Shown piece by piece: positions 14,973 through 22,625 of a stretch of DNA of 50,027 nt. The first letter of the stretch is position 1. Each line of letters opens with the position of its first letter. The translations under genes were made by a program, and so were the position numbers. The stretch comes from Sphingomonadaceae bacterium (GTDB taxonomy: Bacteria; Pseudomonadota; Alphaproteobacteria; Sphingomonadales; Sphingomonadaceae), in contig CANJBY010000013.1 in the NCBI GenBank assembly GCA_947472735.1, forward strand, positions 1 to 50,027, read 5' to 3'. The notes beneath the pieces were generated by a model that worked only from the letters and a program-made list of their open reading frames with translations, did not search any database and was not told the DNA's origin.

Positions 14973-16100
14973 ATGCGTGCCGAAGGGCAGGCCCATATCG
15001 ACCGGATCGAGGCAGCACTGGCGCTGGTGCGCAAGTTTCTTGACTGGGACCGGGCGCTGCGGCGGCTCGACGAGCTGAACGCGCGGGTCGAGGATCCCAA
15101 GCTGTGGGACAATCCCAAGGACGCCGAAGCAGTCATGCGCGAGCGGCGACGGCTCGAGGCATCGGTTTCGACCGTCAACAAGATCGCCCAGGATATGTCC
15201 GATGCCATCGAATTCGTCGAACTCGGCGAGATGGAAGGCGACGAGGACACGGTCAACGAAGGGCTGCAGGCGCTCGCGGCGCTGGCCGAGCGCGCCGATG
15301 CCGACAAGGTCCAGGCGTTGCTCGCCGGTGAAGCCGACGCCAACGACGCCTATCTCGAGGTTCACGCCGGCGCCGGCGGCACCGAGAGCCAGGACTGGGC
15401 CGAAATGCTCCAGCGCATGTACACCCGCTGGGCCGAACGTCACGGCTACAAGGTCGAGATGGTCGATTACCATGCTGGCGAACAGGCCGGGATCAAGAGC
15501 TGCACGCTGCATATCAAGGGCGAGAACGCCTATGGCTATGCCAAGACCGAAAGCGGCGTGCACCGGCTGGTGCGGATCAGCCCCTATGACAGCTCGGCGC
15601 GGCGGCACACCTCGTTCAGCTCGGTCTGGGTCTATCCCGTGATCGACGACGACATCGACATCGAGATCAACCCGTCCGACCTCAAGATCGATACCTATCG
15701 CGCTTCGGGCGCGGGCGGGCAGCACGTCAACACCACCGATTCCGCGGTGCGCATTACTCACGTGCCCTCGGGTATCATCGTCGCCAGCCAGAACGACCGC
15801 AGCCAGCACAAGAACCGCGCCACCGCGATGAACATGCTCAAGGCGCGGATGTACGAAGCGGAGCTGGCCAAGCGCGAGGCGGAGGCCACGGGCGAATACC
15901 AGGCCAAGACCGAGATCGGCTGGGGCCACCAGATCCGTTCCTACGTTCTCCAGCCCTACCAGCTGGTCAAGGACTTGCGCACCGGGGTGACCTCGACTGC
16001 GCCGTCCGACGTGCTTGACGGCGCGCTCTACCCGTTCATGGCTGCCGCACTCTCGCAGCGCGTGACCGGCGAGAAGGTGACGGTGGAGGACGTGGATTGA
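14973..16100 (+). CDS. prfB: peptide chain release factor 2, without programmed frameshift
   Basis: 375-residue RF2 that ends translation at UGA and UAA. The GGQ motif is at 248-250 (YRASGAGGQHVN) and the stop-recognition region reads RISPYDSSARRHTSF, with SPY at 203-205 where E. coli RF2 has SPF. The gene is one open frame. At the place where many bacteria have the +1 frameshift site CTTTGAC, this gene reads CTT GAC (15039-15044, Leu23-Asp24), so the autoregulatory frameshift is absent. AGGAG at 14958-14962 sets the ATG at 14973. The methyltransferase gene starts within its stop codon. Confidence 0.96.
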   Translation: MRAEGQAHIDRIEAALALVRKFLDWDRALRRLDELNARVEDPKLWDNPKDAEAVMRERRRLEASVSTVNKIAQDMSDAIEFVELGEMEGDEDTVNEGLQALAALAERADADKVQALLAGEADANDAYLEVHAGAGGTESQDWAEMLQRMYTRWAERHGYKVEMVDYHAGEQAGIKSCTLHIKGENAYGYAKTESGVHRLVRISPYDSSARRHTSFSSVWVYPVIDDDIDIEINPSDLKIDTYRASGAGGQHVNTTDSAVRITHVPSGIIVASQNDRSQHKNRATAMNMLKARMYEAELAKREAEATGEYQAKTEIGWGHQIRSYVLQPYQLVKDLRTGVTSTAPSDVLDGALYPFMAAALSQRVTGEKVTVEDVD

Positions 16101-16861
16101 GCAGCCGGGGGGCGGGCCTCGCAGTTTTGTGCGCCACGCTGGTGCTGCTCGGCGGTTGCCACCGCAGCGAGGCGGATCGCGACCGGCTGCAGAGTTCGCT
16201 GGAGTTTCCGCGGGCGTACCGTCCGACCTCGAAGATCGAGGACAATGCCATCACCTCCGAAGTCCAGCGCGACAGCATGGGCGAGGCGAAGACGGTGATG
16301 GACCTCGCCGAACTCAAGCCGGGGATGACCGTCGCCGATATCGGCGCGGGCGAAGGCTACTATACCGTGCGGCTGGCCGAACGGGTCGGGGCCAAGGGCC
16401 GGGTGCTGGCGCAGGACATCAATCCCGAGGCGATCCGCAGGCTGGGTATGCGCGCCGAGAAAGAGCGGCTCGACAACGTCTCGGTCGTCACCGGGGCGCC
16501 GGACGATCCGCACCTGCCGGTCAACAGCTTCGATCGGATCTTCCTCGTTCACATGTATCACGAGGTGAGCGAGCCTTATGCCTTCCTCTGGCGGATGCGC
16601 CCCGCGCTGCGTCCCGGCGGCAGGGTGGTCGTGGTCGATGTCGACCGGCCAACCGACCTTCACGGCATTCCGCCGAACCTGCTGTTTTGCGAATTCGCGC
16701 GGCTGGGCTTTCGTCTCGACCAGTTTGTCCGTAAACCGGAGGTAACCGGGTACTACGCCCAGTTCGTGGTTGAGGGCGATCGGCCGGCGCCGGGCGATAT
16801 CAAGCCTTGCGGCGGGCCAGGCAAACGGGCGGAAGTACCCAACGAGAAAGATAAGGTCTGA
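16097..16861 (+). CDS. class I SAM-dependent methyltransferase with lipoprotein signal
   Basis: 254 residues if translation starts at the TTG at 16097, which overlaps the prfB stop (TTGA). The N-terminus reads as a lipoprotein signal, AVLCATLVLLGGC with Cys21 in the lipobox. A class I methyltransferase domain follows: motif I MTVADIGAGEGYYT (77-90), an acidic strand end in VLAQDINPEA, FDRIFLVHMYHEV and LRPGGRVVVVDVDRP. SAM is not expected outside the cytoplasm, so either the domain has another role there or the real start lies downstream (for example Met61). The next gene starts on its stop codon (TGATG). Substrate unknown. Confidence 0.75.
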   Translation: MSSRGAGLAVLCATLVLLGGCHRSEADRDRLQSSLEFPRAYRPTSKIEDNAITSEVQRDSMGEAKTVMDLAELKPGMTVADIGAGEGYYTVRLAERVGAKGRVLAQDINPEAIRRLGMRAEKERLDNVSVVTGAPDDPHLPVNSFDRIFLVHMYHEVSEPYAFLWRMRPALRPGGRVVVVDVDRPTDLHGIPPNLLFCEFARLGFRLDQFVRKPEVTGYYAQFVVEGDRPAPGDIKPCGGPGKRAEVPNEKDKV

Positions 16862-18267
16862 TGAGTTTCAAGGGTTTGCAGCCGATCCGTTATGGTGGGC
16901 GCGAAGTGTGGCCGTTGATCGAGGGCGGCAAGGGCGTTTCGGCGACGAATCACGCCAGCTCGGGCGCGTGGGCGGCTGCGGGCGGAATCGGCACGGTCAG
17001 CGCGGTCAACGCGGATTCCTATGATCCCGACGGGAAGATCGTCCCGCAGGTCTACCAGGAGCTGACTCGCCAGGGCCGGCACCAGGAACTGATCAACTAT
17101 GCGATCGACGGCGCGGTGGAGCAGGTGCGCAGGGCGTTCGAAATCTCGAACGGCAAGGGCGCGATCAATATCAACGTGCTGTGGGAAATGGGCGGCGCGC
17201 AGCCGATATTGGAAGGCGTCCTGGAGCGGACCCGCGGGATGATCGCCGGGGTGACCTGCGGCGCCGGCATGCCCTATCGCCTGTCCGAGATCGCGGCTCG
17301 CTTCAACGTCTCCTATCTCCCGATTGTCAGCTCGGCCCGCGCCTTCCGCGCCTTGTGGAAGCGCGCCTATCACAAGTTTTCCGAACTGCTTGGCGCGGTG
17401 GTCTATGAAGACCCCTGGCTGGCCGGCGGGCACAACGGGTTGTCGAACGCTGAAAACCCGCTGATGCCGGAAGATCCCTATCCCCGGGTCAAGGCGCTGC
17501 GCGAGACGATGCGGGCCGAAGGCGTTTCGGAAGAGGTTCCGATCGTCATGGCCGGCGGGGTCTGGTTCTTGCGCGAATGGGCCAACTGGATCGACAATCC
17601 CGAGCTCGGCAAGATCGCCTTCCAGTTCGGCACCCGACCGCTGCTGACCGAGGAAAGCCCGATCCCGCAGCAATGGAAGGACCGCCTGCGCACGCTGGAG
17701 CCGGGTGACGTGCTGCTGCATCGGTTCTCGCCCACCGGCTTCTACAGCTCGGCCGTGCGCAATCCGTTCCTGCGCAGCCTGGAAGGCCGTTCCGAACGCC
17801 AGATCCCCTATTCGCGGGTCGAGGCGGGAGAGCACACCGTGCAGCTCGACGTCGGGGTCCGCGGCAAGAATTTCTGGGTCGCTCCGGCGGACCGCGATCG
17901 CGCGCGTGCCTGGCATGGTGCCGGTTATACCGACGCCCTGCGCACGCCTGATGATACCGTTGTGTTCGTCACGCCAGAGGAACGCGCCTCGATCCAGAAG
18001 GATCAGAAGGACTGCATGGGCTGCTTGTCACATTGCGGCTTCTCGTCCTGGAAGGACCACGACGACTTTACCACCGGTCGCCTCGCCGATCCGCGCAGCT
18101 TCTGCATCCAGAAGACCCTGCAAGACATCGCCCACGACGGCGATGTGGAGCAGAACCTGATGTTCGCCGGCCATGCAGCCTACCGCTTCAAGCAGGACCC
18201 GTTCTATTCGAACAACTTCACCCCGACGGTGAAGCAACTGGTCGACCGGATTCTGACGGGGGATTGA
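16861..18267 (+). CDS. nitronate monooxygenase-like flavoprotein with C-terminal Cys cluster
   Basis: 468-residue TIM-barrel flavoprotein related to nitronate monooxygenase/2-nitropropane dioxygenase. Family-like stretches are GKGVSATNHASSGAWAAAGG near the N-terminus, GMIAGVTCGAGMPYRL, YLPIVSSARAFRALWKRA, and VPIVMAGGVWFLREW followed by KIAFQFGTRPLLTEES. It is longer than typical members. An extra C-terminal region has C-x2-C-x3-C (Cys385, 388, 392) and a fourth Cys415, which could bind metal or an iron-sulfur cluster. The true reaction is unknown. Its ATG overlaps the methyltransferase stop by one base, so the two are probably coexpressed. Confidence 0.75.
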   Translation: MSFKGLQPIRYGGREVWPLIEGGKGVSATNHASSGAWAAAGGIGTVSAVNADSYDPDGKIVPQVYQELTRQGRHQELINYAIDGAVEQVRRAFEISNGKGAININVLWEMGGAQPILEGVLERTRGMIAGVTCGAGMPYRLSEIAARFNVSYLPIVSSARAFRALWKRAYHKFSELLGAVVYEDPWLAGGHNGLSNAENPLMPEDPYPRVKALRETMRAEGVSEEVPIVMAGGVWFLREWANWIDNPELGKIAFQFGTRPLLTEESPIPQQWKDRLRTLEPGDVLLHRFSPTGFYSSAVRNPFLRSLEGRSERQIPYSRVEAGEHTVQLDVGVRGKNFWVAPADRDRARAWHGAGYTDALRTPDDTVVFVTPEERASIQKDQKDCMGCLSHCGFSSWKDHDDFTTGRLADPRSFCIQKTLQDIAHDGDVEQNLMFAGHAAYRFKQDPFYSNNFTPTVKQLVDRILTGD

Positions 18268-18274
18268 TCCGCGC

Positions 18275-18757
18275 TTAGCTCCGCTGGCGCGGGTCCGCGC
18301 CATAGCGGTTTTCGCCGGCGGTGCCCGGCAGGATCACCAGCAGCGTGAGCGCGATGTTGCTGAGAACCACGAGCCAGTCGACCAGCGAGATCGCCTGATC
18401 GAAGCGCATTCGCGCGTCCAGGCCAAGGGCGCCCGAAATGGCGGTGCGAGCAAGCCACAACGCTATGCCGGGCAGTGCCAGCCAGGCCAGTCGGCCGTCC
18501 CGCCCTTGGTCGTGGATGCGCCGGGCCAGCAAGGCAGGAACTGGAATGCCCAGCAAAACCGCCAGGACGTTCCCGACCAGCAAGTGCCGGTCATAAGGCA
18601 GAACCAGCCCGGTCACCACCGAGACCGGCACACTGATCAGCAGCGTGGCCAGGATATAGGTGGCAAACTCGGTCCGGGTGGCGCGCCCTGGGAAGGTGAA
18701 GGACAGACGCACCGTCCGCCGGGCGGATGTGGGAGGCGGCAGGCGGGATTGCTCCAT
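18275..18757 (-). CDS. DUF805 membrane protein
   Basis: 160-residue membrane protein. It has the family start LSFTFPGRATRTEFATYILATL and the family end GTAGENRYGADPRQRS. Hydrophobic segments run at about 34-55, 62-80, 98-118 and 130-150. RRIHDQGRDG between helices is the usual DUF805 loop. Function is unknown. The ATG at 18757 is taken because the domain begins shortly after; a longer frame upstream runs into amtB. It lies 13 bases downstream of amtB on the same strand, and ends 7 bases from the opposing flavoprotein gene. Confidence 0.82.
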   Translation of the reverse strand: MEQSRLPPPTSARRTVRLSFTFPGRATRTEFATYILATLLISVPVSVVTGLVLPYDRHLLVGNVLAVLLGIPVPALLARRIHDQGRDGRLAWLALPGIALWLARTAISGALGLDARMRFDQAISLVDWLVVLSNIALTLLVILPGTAGENRYGADPRQRS

Positions 18758-18770
18758 GTCCGCCACCCGC

Positions 18771-20093
18771 TCAATCGAACTCCCAGGCCCGTTCGCCGTG
18801 GCTGCCGATGTCGAGACCTTCGCGTTCCTCATCCTCGCTGACGCGCATGGGCAGCAGCACCGAGATGCCGACGGCCAGCACGGCACTGGCAACGGCCGAC
18901 CAGATCGCGACCACGCCGACGCCGACGAGCTGGCCGGCAAACTGTCCGGCCATCGTGACGCCATCGTCATAACCGACGCCGCCGAACCAGGGGGACATGA
19001 ACACCGCGAGCAGGATCGAGCCGGTCATTCCGCCGACTCCGTGGACGGCGAAGACGTCAAGCGAATCGTCGATCTCGAGCTTCTGCTTGATCAGCTGGAT
19101 CATCGGGAAGCAGACCGATGAAGCGATCATGCCGAGCAGGATCGCAGCGCCGGGCGAGACGAACCCGGCGGCCGGGGTCACCGTGGCGAGCCCGGCGACC
19201 GCGCCGGTGGCAAAGCCGACGCTGGTGGGCTTGCCGACCTTGAAGCGTTCGATCAGGATCCACACCAGTGCCGCGACGCAAGCGGCAAGGTGGGTGTTGA
19301 TGATCGCGCTGGCCGCGTCATCGCTTGCGGTCATCGCCGATCCGCCGTTGAAGCCGAACCAGCCGACCCATAGCAGCGCCGCGCCGGCCATGGTCAGCGA
19401 GGGGCTGTGCGGCAGCATCAAGCTGCGCGGGAAGCCCTGCCGCTTGCCGATCAGCGCCGCAGCGACCAGCGCCGAGACGCCAGCGGTGGTGTGCACCACG
19501 ATCCCGCCGGCGAAATCCTTGGTCCCCATCACGGTCGACAGCCAACCGCCGCCCCACACCCAGTGAGCGACCGGGGCATAGACCACCAAGCCCCACAGCG
19601 CGCAGAACGCAACCACCCAGCCAAAGCGGGCGCGGTCGACCCAGGCGCCGGCCATCAGTGCCGGCGTGATCGCGGCAAACGTCATCTGGAACAGCGCAAA
19701 GGCGCTTTCGGGCACGGTGGTACCTTCGCGAACCTCGCTCAGGTTTATCAGCATCCAGGCATTGCCCGCGCCGAGCCAGCCGTTGGAAGCATCGCCGAAC
19801 GCCAAGGTATAGCCGCAGATCACCCACAGCAGCGAAGCCGCCGCGGCGATCGCCCCAACCTGTACCAGCACGGCCAGGAAGTTCTTGGCCCGCACCAGCC
19901 CGCCGTAGAACAGCGTAAGCCCCGGCATGGTCATCATCAGCACCAGTGCGGAGGAAATGAGGATCCACGCGGTATCCCCGCTGTCCGCCGCCGGGATCTG
20001 GACTTCGCCTTGCGCCAGCGCTGCGCACGGAATGGCGGCCAGCGCCAGCGCGCCAGCGACAACGGAAAATCGGCGGCTCATGCCAGAGCGCAT
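18771..20093 (-). CDS. amtB: ammonium transporter
   Basis: 440-residue Amt-family channel with an N-terminal signal-like segment (VVAGALALAAIPCAALAQ) and about eleven membrane helices. Key residues are present: MPGLTLFYGGLVRAKN near the first helix, DFAGGIVVHTTAG with Asp193 and His201, and DVFAVHGVGGMTGS with His351; the twin histidines line the pore. The C-terminal tail DEEREGLDIGSHGERAW is the regulatory segment. No glnK is adjacent, unlike the usual glnK-amtB arrangement. The ATG at 20093 follows GGGGAGAG; a TTG one codon upstream is less likely. I saw no sigma54 promoter in the 190-bp gap upstream. Confidence 0.95.
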   Translation of the reverse strand: MRSGMSRRFSVVAGALALAAIPCAALAQGEVQIPAADSGDTAWILISSALVLMMTMPGLTLFYGGLVRAKNFLAVLVQVGAIAAAASLLWVICGYTLAFGDASNGWLGAGNAWMLINLSEVREGTTVPESAFALFQMTFAAITPALMAGAWVDRARFGWVVAFCALWGLVVYAPVAHWVWGGGWLSTVMGTKDFAGGIVVHTTAGVSALVAAALIGKRQGFPRSLMLPHSPSLTMAGAALLWVGWFGFNGGSAMTASDDAASAIINTHLAACVAALVWILIERFKVGKPTSVGFATGAVAGLATVTPAAGFVSPGAAILLGMIASSVCFPMIQLIKQKLEIDDSLDVFAVHGVGGMTGSILLAVFMSPWFGGVGYDDGVTMAGQFAGQLVGVGVVAIWSAVASAVLAVGISVLLPMRVSEDEEREGLDIGSHGERAWEFD

Positions 20094-20193
20094 CAAGTCT
20101 CTCCCCCTCGGGCCGGCTGCGAGGCAGGCCCTGTTCCTCCGCTACCGGCCTTAGAGCAATAAACGGGCTCCTTACAAGCGGTGGAGCAACAGA

Positions 20194-20224
20194 TTGTTAC
20201 GTCCGGCGCCTTGGCAGCCATAAT
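20194..20224 (+). promoter_or_regulatory. weak promoter candidate for the SH3 protein gene
   Basis: TTGTTA (20194-20199) and CATAAT (20219-20224) are separated by 19 bases, slightly longer than optimal. They lie 60 bp before the start codon at 20284 in the gap divergent from amtB. Confidence 0.3.
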
Positions 20225-20283
20225 GCACCGTTCAGGCGTGCCGCCGCTTGAAGGGTGGGGGGCTTGGACCCTATGCAGGGACC

Positions 20284-20760
20284 ATGAGGAAGATGCTTGC
20301 GAATCTGGTGGTGATCGCGGTCCTGGGCCTGACGGCGCTGCCGGCCCGGGCCGAGGATGAGGTGAAGGTGCCGTACTGGGCATCGTTGCGGTCGGACGAA
20401 GTCAACATGCGCGCCGGGCCCGGCGAAGAATATCGTATTTCGTGGGTCTATCACCGCAAGCAGCTGCCGTTGAAGGTGCTGCGAACCATGGAGGGCTGGC
20501 GGCTGATCCAGGATCCGGACGGTGCGCGCGGCTGGATGCTGGCGCGCTTCCTGACGCGCGCGCGGGGAGGTTTCATCACCAAAGGCCCTCCAGCCGAAAT
20601 GCGCGACGAACCCGGCGGGCAAGGCAAGCTGCTGTGGCGCCTCGCTCCCGGAGTGAGCGGCGCGCTGGGTGACTGTGCCGAGGGCTGGTGCCGTTTCGAG
20701 ACGGCTGGCCACGCCGGCCACGTCCGGCAGGACCGGATCTGGGGTGCGGGTGAACCCTGA
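20284..20760 (+). CDS. secreted protein with two bacterial SH3-like domains
   Basis: 158 residues. A signal peptide (MRKMLANLVVIAVLGLTALPARA) precedes two SH3-like repeats. The first is VNMRAGPGEEYRISWVYHRK to GARGWMLARFL (about 38-88) and the second is AEMRDEPGGQGKLLWRLAPG to HAGHVRQDRIWG (about 103-155). The pattern xxMRxGPG...W.....GW is typical of the alphaproteobacterial SH3_4 type, periplasmic proteins of unknown role that may bind peptidoglycan or proteins. Two cysteines (DCAEGWC) in the second repeat could form a disulfide. Start at 20284 is chosen for the signal peptide; an in-frame start at 20248 would add 12 residues. Confidence 0.8.
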   Translation: MRKMLANLVVIAVLGLTALPARAEDEVKVPYWASLRSDEVNMRAGPGEEYRISWVYHRKQLPLKVLRTMEGWRLIQDPDGARGWMLARFLTRARGGFITKGPPAEMRDEPGGQGKLLWRLAPGVSGALGDCAEGWCRFETAGHAGHVRQDRIWGAGEP

Positions 20761-20766
20761 AACGGC

Positions 20767-20794
20767 GAAGGGCGCCCCATGCGGAGCGCCCTTC
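20767..20794. terminator. bidirectional hairpin terminator between convergent genes
   Basis: GAAGGGCGC (20767-20775) and GCGCCCTTC (20786-20794) form a perfect 9-bp stem around a 10-base loop. It lies right between the convergent SH3 gene and the small lipoprotein gene. T-runs are short (CTTC) on both strands. Confidence 0.6.
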
Positions 20795-20817
20795 ATCCTG
20801 ACTTCACGCTCGCTTGT

Positions 20818-21204
20818 TCAGCTTGTCTTCTTGACGGTGACAGTGCCGTTCGGCCCGGTCGATGTGAACGTGCCGTCCGCACCCGGCTCGCCCGAGACGT
20901 AGCATTCTTCCGGGGCATCGCCTTCCGGATCGAAACAGTCCTTGCCGTCCTTGCGGGCAAAGGTGCCCTTGATCTGCTTGCCGGCAGAGTCAGTATCTAC
21001 ATAGCTGCCGTCGGCGTTGATGACAGAGGTCAGCTTGCCGCCCTTGGCATCGGTAACCTCGTAGGTACCAGCCAGATCGGCCAAGGTCGGCTCGCTCGCG
21101 GCGGCTGCGGCTTCGGTCGGCGCGGCGGTGTCGGGCGCTTTTTCAGCAGGCTTAGAACAAGCCGCAAGCGCGGCGATGGATGCAATCAGAATGAACTTCT
21201 TCAT
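20818..21204 (-). CDS. small predicted lipoprotein, function unknown
   Basis: 128 residues. The N-terminus MKKFILIASIAALAAC is a lipoprotein signal with Cys16 as the lipidated residue. A low-complexity Ala/Glu/Pro/Thr linker (about 17-45) leads to a small beta-rich domain with LAGTYEVTDAKGGKLTSVINADGSYV and KQIKGTFARKDGKDCFDP. Two cysteines (DCFDP and EECYVSG) may form a disulfide in the periplasm. No enzyme motif is seen. I do not recognise a named family with confidence. Confidence 0.8.
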   Translation of the reverse strand: MKKFILIASIAALAACSKPAEKAPDTAAPTEAAAAASEPTLADLAGTYEVTDAKGGKLTSVINADGSYVDTDSAGKQIKGTFARKDGKDCFDPEGDAPEECYVSGEPGADGTFTSTGPNGTVTVKKTS

Positions 21205-21284
21205 GGCACTTCTCCCCCTTTGGTGAGGGGGAGGAAGTTACACCCGCTGCTTCCGGTCAGCTACTGATTTTTCCCGGGCACCAG

Positions 21285-22481
21285 TTACGCCAGTTCGATC
21301 GCCACCGCTGTTGCCTCACCGCCGCCGATGCAGAGGCTGGCGACGCCCTTCTTGCCGCCGTGGCGCTGTAGCGCAGCGATCAGCGTGGTCATGATCCGCG
21401 CGCCCGATGCGCCGATCGGGTGACCGAGCGCGGTCGCGCCGCCGTGGACGTTGATCTTCTCATGCGGGATGCCGAGATCGTGCATCGCGAACATCGCAAC
21501 GCAGGCGAAGGCTTCGTTGACCTCGAACAGATCGACATCGCCGATGGACCAGCCGGCCTTGGCCAGCACTTGCTGGATCGCGCCGACCGGGGCCGTCGTG
21601 AAGTCCTTCGGCTCCTGCGCATGAGCGGCCACGGCCACCACCGTCGCGACCGGCGCCAGCCCCTTGGCCTGGGCCACGCTGGCGCGGGTCAGCACGAGAG
21701 CGGCGGCGCCATCGGAGATCGAGCTGGAGGTGGCGGCGGTAATCGTCCCGTCTTTGGCGAAGGCCGGGCGCAGCGTCGGGATCTTGTCCGGACGGCCCTT
21801 GCCGGGCTGCTCATCGGTATCGACGATGCTCTCACCGGCGCGGCTGACTACCGTGACCGGCGCAATCTCGCCCGCGAAGGCCCCACTGGCGATGGCGGCC
21901 TGCGCGCGGCGCAGCGATTCGATCGAGTAGGCGTCCTGCGCCTCGCGAGTCAGCTGGTAGGAGTCCGCGGTTTCCTGCGCGAAAGTGCCCATCGCGCGGC
22001 CCGCTTCGTAGGCATCTTCAAGGCCATCGAGGAACATGTGATCATAGGCGGTGTCATGGCCGATGCGTGCGCCTGAGCGGTGCTTCTTGAGCAGGTAAGG
22101 GGCATTGGTCATGCTCTCCATCCCGCCCGCGACGACAAGGTCGATCGAACCGGCGGCGAGCGCCTCTGCCCCCATGATCACGGTCTGCATGCCGGAACCG
22201 CAGACCTTGTTGACCGTAGTGGCCTGGACGGACTTGGGCAGGCCGGCCTTGATCGTCGCCTGGCGAGCGGGCGCCTGGCCGAGACCGGCCGGCAGGACGC
22301 AGCCCATATAAACGCGTTCCACGTCTTCACCTTTGATCCCGGCACGCTCAACTGCGGCCTTGATTGCAGTCGCGCCAAGGTCGGTCGCGGAAACGTCGGC
22401 CAGTGCGCCTTGCATGCCGCCCATCGGGGTGCGGGCGTAGGAGAGGACGACGATCGGATCGGATGCGGAAATCTGGGCCAT
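21285..22481 (-). CDS. acetyl-CoA C-acetyltransferase (thiolase)
   Basis: 398-residue biosynthetic-type thiolase. All three catalytic positions are present: Cys94 in VCGSGMQTV, His354 in NVHGGATALGHPIGASGAR and Cys384 in SLCIGGGEA. DLFEVNEAFA also fits. It condenses two acetyl-CoA to acetoacetyl-CoA or works in reverse, serving polyhydroxybutyrate synthesis or acetoacetyl-CoA breakdown; no phaB or phaC is nearby. The ATG at 22481 is chosen because the family N-terminus (PIVVLSYARTPMGG) starts there; a much longer in-frame extension upstream overlaps the opposite-strand ALDH gene and is not real. Confidence 0.93.
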   Translation of the reverse strand: MAQISASDPIVVLSYARTPMGGMQGALADVSATDLGATAIKAAVERAGIKGEDVERVYMGCVLPAGLGQAPARQATIKAGLPKSVQATTVNKVCGSGMQTVIMGAEALAAGSIDLVVAGGMESMTNAPYLLKKHRSGARIGHDTAYDHMFLDGLEDAYEAGRAMGTFAQETADSYQLTREAQDAYSIESLRRAQAAIASGAFAGEIAPVTVVSRAGESIVDTDEQPGKGRPDKIPTLRPAFAKDGTITAATSSSISDGAAALVLTRASVAQAKGLAPVATVVAVAAHAQEPKDFTTAPVGAIQQVLAKAGWSIGDVDLFEVNEAFACVAMFAMHDLGIPHEKINVHGGATALGHPIGASGARIMTTLIAALQRHGGKKGVASLCIGGGEATAVAIELA

Positions 22482-22625
22482 CGGAATTGCCTTTCGGGCA
22501 GATGCGGACTCGGTTGCGCCGCCGAAATAATGCTGCAGTGCGACAAAGGCAAACGGATAACCGCGGTCTTGCCAGCGCGGGCAAGGCGGTGAACAAGTCA
22601 GGCGGGGCACAGCGGGGAATCGCCG

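Noticed and set aside
20097..20283. sigma54/NtrC control of amtB
   Set aside because: No GG-N10-GC sigma54 element with the expected flanks was found on the minus strand of this gap.
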